From the NCBI RefSeq assembly GCF_933775445.1, contig NC_065875.1, forward strand, positions 11,855,001 through 11,919,000: DNA of 64,000 bases. The letters run 5' to 3'. Each line of letters begins with the position of its first letter. The first letter of the stretch is position 1. The notes beneath the pieces were generated by a model that was given only the letters and a program-made list of their open reading frames with translations, had not been told where the DNA came from and ran no database searches. This DNA comes from Argentina anserina (Eukaryota > Streptophyta > Magnoliopsida > Rosales > Rosaceae). The position numbers were made by a program, and so were the translations under genes. This document shows, piece by piece, positions 25,600 to 38,314 of the stretch.

Positions 25600-26102
25600 T
25601 GTAAATTAAATTACATGATATGAGTACAAAACCAAAGATCATATGCATAACAACTAATCGTTAACTTAGTGAATGAGATTAACTTACCATCTTCATGAAC
25701 GACGACACCGTGATCCATTGTGCCTTAATCCGAAGTCACAAGGTGCTAGGCAAGGTCTTCTGTTAGTCACTACTCTCCGCTTTCTCAATGGACAGAAACT
25801 TATGCAAAAACTCGTAGTGATAACAGTGACGTTTACCATCTATATATAGAGAATCTTTAACCCTTAAGAGTCATTCTATTAAAGACATCTTGTAAGTTAA
25901 GTCATCTTATTTAGATTCCTGATTCAATACTGATTTGTAGTCTTGCTTCTAGACTTAAATTAGGATTCCTTACCATAATGATATAATACACGAAATCATT
26001 AGGAACTAGATTTGATACTATCTTTGTTTCCATGTAGAAATAGATTATGACATTAAACATGATAATCATATAATATGTGATATGTCCAAAATTGATCTAA
26101 CA
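25600..26102 (-). repeat. 5' LTR of the 8.0-kb Copia element
   Basis: 503 bp with TG...CA ends. It carries a TATA-like CTATATATAG (minus-strand sense also TATATATAG) near 25840-25850. TSD GTTCT follows at 26103-26107. Confidence 0.95.
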
Positions 26103-26142
26103 GTTCTGAGACACCAGACTTGGAATTGTTGAAGAATTTGCT

Positions 26143-26394
26143 TTGGGCAGTTGCAGGGACACTACATTAGTCTGGTTCATCAAGCATGTCGATGGCATGC
26201 TAGAAGCTTCAAAGGCAGGTTTACTGTTGGAGTATGATGACGGATCAGAATACTGGAGTAAATCACACTTTGATCAGTTTGATGAGCATTATGTGTTGCT
26301 ACTGGACAATGTACCTGGGTGCTGGGACCAAGTCATTTCTAGAGTGCACCGGCCTATTGTAGTAATGTTTTTGAATGGTCAAGGAAAAACATGA
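26143..26394 (+). CDS. Unidentified short reading frame, 83 aa, possible gene remnant
   Basis: An open frame with ordinary protein-like composition (LLLEYDDGSEYWSKSHFDQF, VISRVHRPIVVMF). I recognise no family. It starts 36 bp outside the Copia LTR, and the sequence before the insertion would have joined 18101 to here, so it may be a piece of whatever lay at this site. It may equally be a chance frame. Confidence 0.2.
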   Translation: MGSCRDTTLVWFIKHVDGMLEASKAGLLLEYDDGSEYWSKSHFDQFDEHYVLLLDNVPGCWDQVISRVHRPIVVMFLNGQGKT

Positions 26395-27554
26395 TGATGA
26401 CAAGGTAGCAGAATTTGAATTAGAAAACTGATATGACCAAAGATTCAGTAAATTAAATTACCTGTTTCTGTAACTAAAGCAATAGATAGACAAGGAATCT
26501 AGACTGTTTTACTTCTAAAAACGTAGGGCTAAGTAGAGGAAAATACCAAAAAGTTCGAATTCACGGCTAATAACATTGATTCAATTGCGATATAGGATGA
26601 TTTTTTTGGCTCTCGACAGAAATCCCTTATCTCCAATACGGGAGCTTTACTTAAGACCGTTTCTGGTGTTATAGTCACCTTTCAATGGCTCCCTTAATTA
26701 TGTGCGAGGAATTTCCCTCTTCAGTAATGGGAAGCGGGCTAGTCCCCGAAAATTCTCAAGTTTAAGTTGGGGCTTAAATTTTGTTATGCCGTGCGTAAGA
26801 GAAAAGCAATTCAAAGATTTCGAACGGAGTGAAGCTGCTCGAACCTTAGTGAGAGGCTCCGAAGTGAAGGTTGCGAAGCAAAGGCACTGAGCGTGGCGAG
26901 ACTTGACTAGCTTTGCCGAAGACTCCTCGCGTTTCTTGGTTAGAGAGTCAAGGGCGGTGACGTCCGCTACAATCATTGATGTACTACAATGATTGCAAGA
27001 TTTTTTTTTAAAGTCTAACAAGAACTCTGTAAGAGCAAAACGAATCTAAAGCCTTCAGGACCAGTGACTGTTTGTAAATTTTTGGAGGGACGGAGGCATT
27101 CGGCCAGTACAGGAGGTTGCCATGGCCTGCTTGCCTATATGCATGCCCTCATTCGGCTGCTGCATTACTGGTCGAGTGTCATGAGCTGCATATGTGCATC
27201 ATTGTAGCCATACATTGAGCATATACACGTCCATCAATTGAGCATAAAATCTCCTTGCTGCTTTATACATTGTACTAAATTTTTTTTGAGGGGCATTGTA
27301 CTAATTATAATTAAACAAAGTAACTACTCTTGGGGATCAGATGGCTTATAACTGAGAAATTTTTATATGCTACCGTAATACCACGTAATAATGCATAGTG
27401 ATAGTTTACTCCTTACCTGTTATATTTCAACACGTAGATTTATTACACAAAAATTATAATTTAACATATTTTTATTATTTGTGAAATGACCTTAATGGGT
27501 ATTGATGATTTTGAACTAGGATTTCGGGTTTAGAGTTTAGAGTATAGGGTTTAG
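26395..27554. other. Intergenic sequence
   Basis: No supported gene. At 26690-26900 there is a less AT-rich patch with reading frames on both strands that match nothing I know. The stretch ends in telomere-like repeats. Confidence 0.3.
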
Positions 27555-28138
27555 GCAATGTTCTAAATATCCTCGATATATCTCCGATATTAAAAAAACG
27601 ATACGATAAGTTGCTTATCGGTCGATTATATCAGTCAACCTGAAAAAAGTTAAATGACGATATATCAGGTCAAACTCGGTTTGACCCGATATATCAGTGT
27701 TTTTTTTTGTTTTTTTTAAAACCACGTCGTTTTGAAAAAATAATTTAAAGAAAATGAAAGTTTCGTCAATAACATTCGATGACGAGAGAGTTTATGATGA
27801 ATGATCACCTCTATTTTTATTAATTAATACTATTTATATATTTTAATTGTCAAAACAATCGATTTTTTATGAAGTTATTTAGTATATTTACTTCTATAAG
27901 TTTTAATTTCTCAAGTTTATTTGATATATTTTGATGTATATGTTTATAAATATATTAAATTTAATTAAAAATGAGCAAAAACGATAAATCCGATATATCT
28001 CGATACCCCCGTTATATCCTTATTTTACAAAACCGATACGATGCCGATAACCGCTATCTAAACCATGGGGTTTAGGTATAGGGTTTAGAGTGTAGGGTTT
28101 TAGGGTTTAGAATTTAGAGTCTAGAGTCTAGGGTTTTA
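27525..28138. repeat. Interstitial telomere-like (TTTAGGG-related) repeats around a MITE
   Basis: Degenerate units of GGGTTTAG/AGGGTTTAGAGT lie at 27525-27555 and 28068-28138 and match the plant telomere unit TTTAGGG in many places. The two patches were one tract before the element at 27555-28067 inserted. Confidence 0.75.
27555..28067. mobile_element. Non-autonomous DNA element (CGATA/TATCG-rich), about 513 bp
   Basis: The flanking direct repeat is GGGTTTAG(G), 8-9 bp, at 27547-27555 and 28068-28076; its exact length is ambiguous because the target is itself repetitive. Inverted ends are CAATGTTCTAAATATC (left) and CATGGTTTAGATAGC (reverse of right). Copies of CGATAT/ATATCG crowd both ends, and the middle is AT-rich. 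It could be hAT- or Mutator-like. Confidence 0.6.
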
Positions 28139-28369
28139 GAAAGAAACCTAAAATAATTTTTGACAAAATAACTGAAATATAATTTTTCTGATTAAATGTT
28201 ATGTGTCAGACTAAAAAATTTCTCCATATAACTTGTGAGGAAACAGCGGAGGATATACAGTTGCCATGTCTAGCCTTCTAGCAATTATTACCTCACTTAA
28301 TTAACAAGCTAGTCACTTCCCAAACTATAGAGGTTAAAATTCCAAATCCCAAATCTGATTCCCTACTTC

Positions 28370-28379
28370 ATATATATAC
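28370..28379 (+). promoter_or_regulatory. Putative TATA box of the RhoGDI gene
   Basis: CATATATATACC about 250 bp before the ATG at 28628. The distance allows a normal plant 5' UTR. Consensus match only. Confidence 0.4.
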
Positions 28380-28627
28380 CCTTGACTACCTTCCATTTGT
28401 TGCACAACCTCTTCATATATATTTTCCACACGCCAGCGTAAACCACAGTTCTCTTTCTCAATCTTTGAACCTTCATCTCTTACCAACAGATATAAAGCAG
28501 CTGAAGCATCCATATCTGGCAAATAGCTCTTATTATAGTACAAGTTGGAAAAGGGCCGTAACTAAACTAGTCTTAGGTTCATCTTTAGTTTCCTTCAATT
28601 CAGTACATTTTCTTTCACTTTGTGAAT

Positions 28628-29748
28628 ATGTCAGCTGCCGTGCAAGCCATGTCTGCAACCAAAGATGTTGGTTTCAGTTCTCAAGTGCAGGAAGTGGAGT
28701 TGAAGACTAATAGGAACATAAACAAGGATGCAGGCGCCATAGCAACCCTGCATCATCATGACGAAAATGTTGAGGTTAAAGATGAGGTTGATGCAGATGA
28801 AGAGGATGAGCTTGCCACATTGAAATCTGACAAAGAATTGGTCCTTGGCCCCAAGTTTTCTCTCAAGGAGCAGCTTGATAAGGATAAAGTAAGTGGCCTT
28901 TTAACATGATTCATTTTCAGTTTTCAATTATATTTAATTGATTTTTTTTACATGTTCAAATATTCTAAGGATGATGAGAGTTTGAGGAAATGGAAGGCAC
29001 AACTTCTCGGGAGTGTTGATCTCTCTGCTGTTGGAGGTATACGTGATGTTTGATTTGCAATAAGGGAATCTAACATGCTAGTTCTTGACTTCCATTGATA
29101 TTTGAAAATAATGGGAATGCAGAGAGTAAAGAAGCAGAAGTGAGGATTCTAAGCCTGACAATGATGTTCCGGGATCGGCCTGAACTTGTGCTGCCTATTC
29201 CATTCACCAACAAACCAAAGAGCAGTCTTTTTACACTCAAAGGAGGAAGCAAGTACCGGACCAAGTTCACATTCTCCGTCTCCAAAAACATAGTATCAGG
29301 CCTCATGTACACCACCTCAGTCTGGAAGACTGGTGTCAAAGGTTAAATATTCAAACTGACATTCACTCATATTAGTATGTATTACTTAAAACTAACATTC
29401 CTTCCCTAAAATTTGGACAGTTCACAGTTCAAAAAAAATGATTGGAACCTTTAGTCCTCAACAAGATCCTTATACATATGAAACAGAAGAGGATACTACC
29501 CCTTCAGGCATGTTTGCAAGGGGCTGGTATTTTGTGAGAACAAAGGTAAGGACTACTAAAATATCTACCTGATTAAAGAGCTTTTCTTAGTTACTAAGAC
29601 CACGAAAGCATTGGCTAACTTAGCTTTTTTTTTTCTCATTAACGCTGTTTTTTTCTGCTTGTTTCAGTTTCTGGATGATGATGGAAAATGCTATTTGGAT
29701 ACCAGTTACTACTTTGAAATCCAGAAGAACTGGGCAACACCCTCTTGA
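28628..29748 (+). CDS. Rho GDP-dissociation inhibitor (RhoGDI, SCN1-like)
   Basis: Five exons: 28628-28888, 28970-29036, 29123-29341, 29421-29545, 29668-29748; 753 nt, 250 aa, all GT-AG with consistent phases. RhoGDIs extract prenylated ROP/RAC GTPases from membranes and hold them in the GDP state in the cytosol; in plants they restrict polar growth such as root-hair sites. The N-terminus (residues 1-80) is acidic and variable (VEVKDEVDADEEDELATL). The conserved part starts at LGPKFSLKEQLDKDKDDESLRKWKAQLLGSVDL (read in short pieces). It continues through the immunoglobulin-like isoprenyl-binding fold: LTMMFRDRPELVLPI, LKGGSKYRTKFTFSV, ARGWYFVRTKFLDDDG, SYYFEIQKNW. The ATG at 28628 is the first in frame after the TATA box. 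Intact. Confidence 0.93.
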
Positions 29749-31671
29749 AGTCGTTTTCGTTTACGCATAACATTGTCAGAATTAATTGGCTTGGTGATGG
29801 TTTCAAAATGACCACTTTAATGTAGTGAGTGATGGCAATAATATTTCTCTGGCATGTTGTATCTTAATTCAGTTAATTGTCACCAATCTGGAAAAACTGC
29901 AATCCAAATTTCCATTCAGTGTGTAAGCACTGTGCTGATAACATGCAATCTCGTATTGTATTGTATTTTTGTCGTTTTTTCTATCTTTGATCCTAGTTAT
30001 AATTGCATGGAAACAACCTCCTTTGATTTCCTCTCTTTTTACTTTCTCATTTTTCCTTCTAATGATTAATTTCTGGTGGTGAACATGATTCCCATATCCC
30101 CACCAAAGATGCTTGAGCCCTCAAGATGTTTAACTAATAATAAATTGGTGACAAAAATTAAATTACAATAGACACTAAAGTAGTGAACCCCATTTGGTCT
30201 TAACTTAAATTTGGAAGCAAAAAGATGCATCTCTAAGTACTGCTTGCTTGTGCTTTTACAAAGCAAGGTGCTAAAAGCCATCTTTGGGGTCCAAGAGCCA
30301 GACCCAGTTCTATTATATGACATGATCACATGAATGCATGCCTCTACTAACATGAGGGAACAAAAGCGAAAAAAGGTGCTACAAGCTCCATCTTTATACT
30401 CATCATCTGTTTAGCATGTATTTAGAAAATTATACTTAGACAGAGCCTGCTATACCATCTATTATGAGCTCTGATCTTGGAAGCCATGGTCGAATCATGA
30501 TGGATTTTCTTTGTTATTTCAAACTTGTGTCTGAAGTAAGAGAAGAAACAAAAAAGAAAAGTAAATCGAATGATCACTTATCTATCGGTCAGTTGAACCG
30601 TTCCAATTTCCAGACTACCACTGTTTTCAGGACTACAGTCATTTGTTCACAAACCAGTTCCAGTCTTCAACAATGATGAAGTACTTGTGAACAGCATGAG
30701 TGTGTTTGCTACTTTGGTAGCAGAGCATCTAAACCGTAAGGCCATAAGGCAGCAGTCGCAAAGCTCTACATACAGGCATCTATTGATCACCTCAATCCCC
30801 ATGCATTCACGTTGTACAAAATGCACTTCATGTGTCTCCATTCCCATTATTAGTTTAGGTGACGAATTGAAGTGTTTGTATGTTTGAAAAAGTATGGTTA
30901 TCAGGTGTTTATCATTCAGTTTCAACTGCATCAATTCTGGAAGAGAGAAGACCAACTGTAGAATATATTGTATCGACTATGCGAGTAATGTGACAATGTC
31001 CAGTGATGTTTATAGTTTCTGCCGGGGTTTTCCTAGCAATATTTGAAAAAATCAGTCCTCACTTCTTTGAAATATATATGGCCAGATACATGTCAAGTGT
31101 GAATTCAATGGTAATCAGTTGCCTCTTGCCCTTGCTTTATGCCATCTTTAGCATTCTTGACCTTGCTCAACTTTACGCGTATTATTTAGATCTCAATTAT
31201 AACACGGTTATTGCGATATAATTAGAGAGATCATGATACTAATTCTCAGGAGGGGGGGGGGGGGGGGGGGGGGGCGGGGGGGCTGGTTGGTTCAAGCAGG
31301 AAGCTCTAATATTACTATTGTTCTTGGTGACCGCTGACCACACGAGTAATGATGGTTAGCATTATATTCTGCACTTTACAAGTAACCTAATCTATACTCA
31401 CCTAGCTAATCATTTCAAGCAGTGCTAGCTTCAAGGCTTTATATGAATTTGAATCATTAGATCCATCACACTCTTACATTCCATAGCCAAATGCCAACCT
31501 GTTAAGTAGCTTTCTGCGTTCTCTTATATATAGTTTCAATGCCTGCCTGAAGCATCGATCTGTCTCATTTCGATCCATTTCATGCGCTAAATTGAACAAC
31601 TACAGGATCTATATTATGCAGATACAGATTATGTATGCGGCGCCGAGGATTTGAAGTCGATGATGAATGTT
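29749..31671. other. Intergenic region between RhoGDI and the second Copia element
   Basis: AT-rich, with only short frames that show no known domains. The one striking object is the G-run at 31252-31282. Confidence 0.4.
31252..31282 (+). repeat. Poly(G) run
   Basis: Twenty-three G, one C, then seven G. It can form a G-quadruplex, and its length may be uncertain because of sequencing limits. Confidence 0.9.
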
Positions 31672-31676
31672 GAAGC

Positions 31677-31862
31677 TGTTAAGTCTATATTAGTAATTGA
31701 TTAGCTTGTTTTAATCATTAGTTAATCATAGCAGGTGATTTACACGTGTCATTGCTTTGTATCAGAAACTATATAAGCTTGTATTCTCACACTTTCTTCA
31801 TTAAGCCTGAATACAAAGATTACTCTCTCTCTGTCTTTTATCATCTTCAAGCTTAGCTTTCA
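31677..31862 (+). repeat. 5' LTR of the 5.7-kb Copia element
   Basis: 186 bp with TG...CA ends and a TATA-like CTATATAAG near 31771-31779. TSD GAAGC lies just outside. Confidence 0.95.
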
Positions 31863-34800
31863 TGGTATCGAGAGCCAGGTTCAATTCTGAAACCCTAGAT
31901 CACTGATTCAAGAAGATCGAGCCAAATCTTAGCTCAAATTGGAGCTCATATCTCTCAGATAAGTACAATTTGATTCTTAATCCTGAAATTGAAGAACTAT
32001 ATGATTCTTGAAGAAGTATATGTGTGATTGTTGATATTTCTCTCAGATTCTTGCATCGAAGCTTAGGATTTGTATATCCAACACAATCGTTGTCTCAAAT
32101 TCTGCTGAAACTAGTCAAAATTGCCCAAATCTAAATTTTTTTCTTGAGCTGGAACCCTAGCTTTCTAATTCGCGCTATTCTCTTGTTGATTCATCTCTAG
32201 TTTGCTTCCGCATCTCTAGATTCTTCATCTTTTTTTGATTCCAAACCAAAACCCTCGCTTTGATCTTAACTAATGGCTAGCTCATGCACAAATCAGCCTC
32301 CGCTCTCGACTCACACCACAGTGTTTCTTCCTAATGTGTATCTTGATGACACAAACTATCCTTTCTGGCTATTTCGCATAGAGTCTTTTCTCCGGGGCCA
32401 GCATCTCTATGGATTTGTGGATGGATCGTATTTGTGTCCTCCACAATTTACTGTTGCTTCTGATGGTGTTACTCCTACTATGAATCCTGACTATGTTGCT
32501 TGGAAAGCTCAAGATCAATGTATTGTGAACATGATTGGACAAACTCTAGGTAGCAAGGCCTCTAATTGTGCTGTTAGCAATCGATCTGCTCATGAGTTGT
32601 GGACTAGGCTTAAGGAGAAGTTTGCTGATGCTAATAAGCAGAATATCTTGCAGCTTAAGTCTAACCTTCAGAGCATAAAGAAGGGCTCTGATGATATTGA
32701 GACTTATCTAGATAAGATTAAGGCGGCAGTGGATGCTTTAGAAACTGTAGGTGTTTCCATTGATAATGAAGATGTGGTTCTTAATGTCCTTAGTGGTCTA
32801 CCTAATGAATTTGGTGCTATCAAGACTGTTATTCGTGCTCAATATACATGTGCACCTCTGAATCAATTGAAGTCGATGCTTAAAGCAGCAGAAATGGATA
32901 TCAGTGCAGAAACTCAGACTATTCAGAATCTTATTACAACTATGCTAGCTAACTGCAAGATCAATGTGTATGGCCAACCAATCTCTGCTACTAACTCTGC
33001 TGTTGCATCTAGCTCTACTGCTCCTGGAGTGATTCAGCCTGCATCTCTTATGCATTCTAGTACGGCTTCTGCTACAGTCCCTGCCATGCCTCCACCTCAG
33101 CAGCAAGCTCCTGTTGTTCCTCCTGGTTTCTCCAATGTCTTCACACAATCCTATGTTCCTATTCAGGCTGCTCCTTATGGTTTTACTCCAATGGTCTATA
33201 GCCAAAACAATGTTCCTACTGGCTTCTATGCAGGCAGAGGCAACAATATGTGCTTCAATAATAATGGGGGTGGCCAAGGAAATCAGAATGGAGGTGGACA
33301 GTTCAGAAATAACAATAACAACAACAATGGTAACAATGGTGCAGGATCATCTACTGTCGTTTGTCAGTGGTGCAACAAAACTGGTCATGTGGCCAAGAAC
33401 TGCAGATCTCTGCCTGGTAATGCTCAGAATAATAACAACAATACAAATCAAGGGAGCCGGTGTCAATATTGTGGCAAAAGTGGTCATGTTGCTTCAAGAT
33501 GTTTCTTCATCATTGGTTTTCCAAATCAACAACTGAATGACACTGAAAATGCTACTGCAATGGTGGCTGCAAACAATCTTGGTCCACAATTCTGGCTTGC
33601 AGATACAGGAGCCACCAACCATATGACCAACAATCCTCAGCTTCTTCAGAACTTCACAACCTACCCTGCTAATGATGGAGTACAATTTGGTGATGGTAAA
33701 AAGCTTACAGTCTCTCATACCGGTGATACAAATTTGGGGTCACTTAAAATGAATAATGTGCTTTATATTCCTGATATTACTGCAAATCTGCTTTCTATAT
33801 ATCAGTTATGCAAACAGAATAATTGCTTAGTTTGGTTTGATGAGTTTATGATTGTGATACAGGACAAGATGCAGGGCAAGGTTATGTTCCAGGGACTGAG
33901 TGAACAAGATCTCTATCCAATTCCTTTTCATCTTCCAGTGAGTAAGGAATGCAATAGTAGTGCAACTTCATCAAATAAGTCAGGTTCAAGCTTCAATTTA
34001 CTTTCAAGTTCAAGATCAGTAGGTTCAGTTTTTCGTAGCAAGGCTTTTGTTGGTCAAAGGATAAAGGAATCTTTGTGGCATAAAAGACTTGGCCATCCCA
34101 CAAATGAAATTGTGCAAGCTATGTTGAAGAAATGTAATATGGAAATTTGTTCAGAGAAGGAGGATATCATTTGTGAACCCTGTTTGCTAGGAAAATTTCA
34201 TAAATTGTCTTTTGTTTCATCTCAGTCTAGTTGTAATTCTCCATTTGAGCTTGTACATTCAGATGTTTGGGGGCCAGCTCCTCATCTCTCTATTGATGGA
34301 TACAAGTACTTTGTACTGTTCATTGATGATTGTACCAAGTTCACTTGGCTTTTTCCAATGAAAAATAAAAATGAAGTATTGTTCTACTTCAAATCTCTGT
34401 GTGCACTCATCTCCACTCCATTTCAGTCTGTAGTTAAATTTTTTAGAAGTGATGGTGGTGGAGAATATATAAATGCTAAGTTCAAGGAGTTTGTGAATCA
34501 ACAAGGTATTATTCATCAAGTTTCTTGCCCATATACTCCTCAACAGAATGGAGTTTCTGAGAGGAAAAACAGACATATCAGAGAGACTGTTGTGACTCTA
34601 ATGCAAAATGCTTTTCTTCTTGATTTCTTATGGTATCATGCTTATGCTACTGCAACGTATCTGATCAACAGAATGCCATCTCCTTCTCTTCAGATGATGT
34701 CTCCATATGAGAAGTTATACAAACAAGTTCCAAAAGTTGAGATGTTGAGAATATTTGGGTGTGCTTGTTATCCATTGTTGAACAGGACAAATAAACTTCA

Positions 34801-35505
34801 ACCAAAGACAATTAGGTGTGTCTTTGTTGGTTTTGCTGCTGGATATAAAGGCTTTGTGTGCTACAGTCCAACCAGTAGAAAGTACATTGTTTCAAGGCAT
34901 GTCTTCTTTGATGAATCTGTCTTTCCTTATGCTGCAAGTGTTAGATCTTCTTCTCCTCAATCAACAGCAATACAATCATCAAGGCCTTTTTCTTCTCAGT
35001 CACTCACTCAATCTCCTGGACAAGCACCTCAGCCTGCTCTTGTTCCTATTACAACTACTTATGTTCAACACAACTCATCAAATCAGGTACATTCTATTCT
35101 TACTTCTGCTATATCTTCAGAAAATACAGATGCACTTGTTCATAACAGTGAAAATGGTACAAATGAAAATATTCATTCTGAATCTCATACTGAGACACCT
35201 GCAGTTATTGAGGCATGTCATTATATGGATAATGATCCAGTAATTAATCTTGTTTCTGAGCCATCTACTGTGACAACTAATGTGATGCCAACTTCTCCTA
35301 CTGGTCCAGAATCATTGTTTGATGATCATGCTAATACTTGTATTCAGTTCTCTGAAAGTGATGGATCTATGACTCTGTCTTCTCAGCCTGGTCATGGCTC
35401 AGTTTCAGTAGGTCTCAATTGTGAAAGGAAACTCACTCATTCTAGTCATATTTCAGATTCTAATATCTTACATCCTGTTGAAGGTGTTGTTCCAGCTGTG
35501 ATAAA

Positions 35506-38314
35506 TAGGGCTGGGCACGGGACGGGATGGGACGGGACGTGGCTCATCCCACGTCCCCTCCCACTCTTTTGAATCGGGACGGATCGGGATGGGACGCGGG
35601 TTTTTAAGAATGCATCCCACTCGGGATTAATCCCGGTTGGGATCGGGACGAGACGGGCCTAATCCCACCGTCCCATGACTTTAAAATACCTATTTTCTCA
35701 ATTTTAAGAGACAATTATCATTCAAGATTACAAGTAATCAACTATAAATTAAGTCAATTAACATAATTGACAAATAGTCCATCATAAACTTAAATAGTCA
35801 CAAAACAAACATCAAACAATGTTACAGACCTAAACATTAATTACATTTTTCACCGGTACAAACTTCCCCTTTCCTTTTCCTCTTGGAGTTGGAGGTGGAC
35901 AATTGTTCTTGCTTGAAGCATTGTACTCATGATCTGCAAAAATGACAGTCCAAGAGTAAGTCTAAATGTATAATGTCAAATTGAATTGAAATCGGTCAAC
36001 AAGTATAAAGTATAAACACTTGTTAAAATGTATACCTAGCTCAAGACCTTCATAAAACTCAGTGTTTATCATTGTTGGTATATCAGCCTCTACTTCAACC
36101 TTTGCAATATCATCACCTAACATCCAATTTTGCATGCAAATCAGCCCCTCCACAGTTTTAGGAGTTAATGAGCTCCTAAAACAGTCAATTACTCTACCCC
36201 CTGTTGAAAAACATGACTATGAGGCCACTGTTGAGGTCTGAATGGCAAGAACATCCCTAGCTATCGCAGCTAAGACTGGATACATGCAGCTATTAATCTT
36301 CCACCAACTCAGGATGTCAAAGTGATCTTCTTCATCAATTGGATCCAATGCAGCATCAAAGTATTGATCAACTTCATGAGCTGCGACTGCCTCTTCCTTT
36401 TCTTGAACAAGCTTTTTCCAATTACTGAGCCGCTGACCCCGATGACCTGAGCTAGAGCTGCTTCCACTTATGATAGTACTAGAGGAAGAATTAGGAGAAT
36501 GCGGCCTCAGCATGTGTATGCCTTCATCTACATGTACCACATACTAACACAAGATGACAAGAATTTATGATTAGTCCAACAAAACATCTCAATGGTACTC
36601 ACAAAAGCTCAAAACAGTAACATCCCTAGCTATTCACAGAACAATAACACCATTTATGATTAACTACTTATGTTCAAATAAAATGAATGCATAAATATAC
36701 AATTAATTGATGTAGGTCTTTCTGTGTTATTTTGGAATACCTGAAACATAATAGAATCAAAATGTTTGTATTCTAGTTGAAAATATAATGTAGATGATGC
36801 ATTTATTTTACCAATTGAATTATTACTCAGATTACTGACGCAGTATTCATCTCTTTAGATTATTATTAGTTAATCTTTCTTCCTGCGGCTTGGAATTGCC
36901 ATGGATACTGTAGAACAACTGGTGGAAGAACAAAGTCTGGATCCTTTGTTTACAAGTAAGTACGTATCTCTTATTATCTTGGACTATATAAACTGATGCT
37001 TACGGATAATCTCTTTTCCCATGGGCAAGAACAAAACAATAAAAGGAAAGTACACAAGTGCTGGATAAAATTGTGTATGCTCAGTTTTTTGCATTCATTT
37101 CTTTCTATTGACAAGTCCACTATGCAATGTATGACATCATGTTTCAACAAAAGGAATGAGAACATAATTCTCCAAAAGAAAAAAAAAATATATATATATA
37201 TATAAGGAGGGAACATACCAATTGACTCATCTATTCGTATGTTAAGTCTCTTAAATTGTATGGTTTTAACACACCTAGTGGTCATTCTGTTCTGATGTAG
37301 TGCTAGAATTCCATGATTGAGTCCTCTGTTTTTACTCTTTCAAATTTTAAGCCATATAGGTTCTTTACAGTGACCAAGTTCATACTCAGCTTCAATCTCT
37401 TTGGTCCAAATTAACCAAATGCTACAGACTACTTCGGTCAAATAATCTATGCATATAACACAGGATGAGAGAACTACACAATGTTCAAATTACTTCAACA
37501 TCCAGAAATCTCAAAAACTAAAAATTACAAATAGACTCATATGAAACAATGAAAAGGGTCACCGAGTATATCTCTGATGCCCTGGAAGTATAGCTTTTGT
37601 TATTTGAGTGATTATACACTGTTACTTCATCTACTATCTATGCCGATCATTCAAAAGCTTGCATAAACAAGTTAGAGGAGAAACTATCAAGACTAGAAAT
37701 TGGATCCACAATTTAGTACAAAAACAAAAACAATCTAAGTGGGAAATATGCACAACTAGGCAAACACCCTGCATCATCTATATTCAACGAAATAAATTGA
37801 AATCTCAGTGGGAGAACTTACCCAGATTCTGGAATTCTGAGAGCTTAGAGAAAGAGGGGAAGTGATGAAATGCTGGGGGTTGAGGCTAAGGCAGTATGAG
37901 TATGGGTGAGGAGACGGCGGCGATGAGGTTGGAGGGGGTGGAAGTGGAGGGAGCAGGCTGGCAAGATGGGAGAGAACTCAGAGAAGGATGGCATCTGTTC
38001 TCTGCCTCGATGAGAATTGGAAAGGTATGACTGAATCTGAAACAGTTATTTGCGGCTTAACACATAACCTGATAACCCTAACAAATTTAAATCAACGGCC
38101 ATGATGAATAATCCAACGGTCAAGATTAAAAGTTATTTAATTGTGGGACGGGACGGGACGAAGCGGGATATAAATTATTCGTCCCATGTCCCGTCCCACT
38201 GTTATGAAACGGGACGGGATCGGGACGGGACAGACGTTTTTAGACCTCCGTCCCGTCCCGTCCCTATGAATTTCGGGACGGGATCGGGATTTTCGTTTTT
38301 TATGCCCACCCCTA
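35506..38314 (-). mobile_element. hAT transposon derivative, 2.8 kb (CCCGT-repeat family), nested in Copia
   Basis: Ends are TAGGGCTGGGCA at the left and TGCCCACCCCTA at the right, with 8-bp duplication GTGATAAA at 35498-35505 and 38315-38322. Both ends are dense in GGGACGGGA/CCCGTCCC units, as in the 542-bp copy at 16797-17338. The interior carries a transposase C-terminus on the minus strand and about 1.5 kb of non-coding sequence. The BED zinc finger and catalytic core are not visible, so the copy cannot transpose itself. Confidence 0.92.
35962..36540 (-). pseudogene. hAT transposase C-terminal remnant (hATC dimerisation domain)
   Basis: The minus strand from 36540 reads a Ser-rich linker, then EEDHFDILSWWKINSCMYPV and LAAIARDVLAIQTSTVAS, the signature of the hAT dimerisation region (W-W-K...YP.L...ARD.L.I..S.VAS). 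After one frame change near 36215-36220 it continues as FSTGGRVIDCFRSSLTPKTV and EGLICMQNWM. The rest of the transposase is absent. This identifies the family as hAT independently of the 8-bp TSD. Confidence 0.88.

Larger units (their letters stand above)
18102..26102 (-). mobile_element. Full-length Ty1/Copia LTR retrotransposon (8.0 kb), degenerate coding region
   Basis: Identical-length LTRs (503 bp) at 18102-18604 and 25600-26102, both TG...CA, with 5-bp target duplications GTTCT at 18097-18101 and 26103-26107. The element reads on the minus strand: PBS inside the right LTR (TGGTATCAGAGC, 25586-25597, initiator tRNA-Met type), gag-pol 24190 to 20021, and polypurine tract at 18605-18617. 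I count 9 differences between the two LTRs over 503 bp (about 1.8%), a fairly recent insertion. The coding region is broken. A separate hAT MITE sits in its 3' untranslated part. Confidence 0.95.

Noticed and set aside
34818..35243. 141-aa Leu-rich frame within Copia pol
   Set aside because: It is an out-of-frame shadow of the Copia polyprotein.
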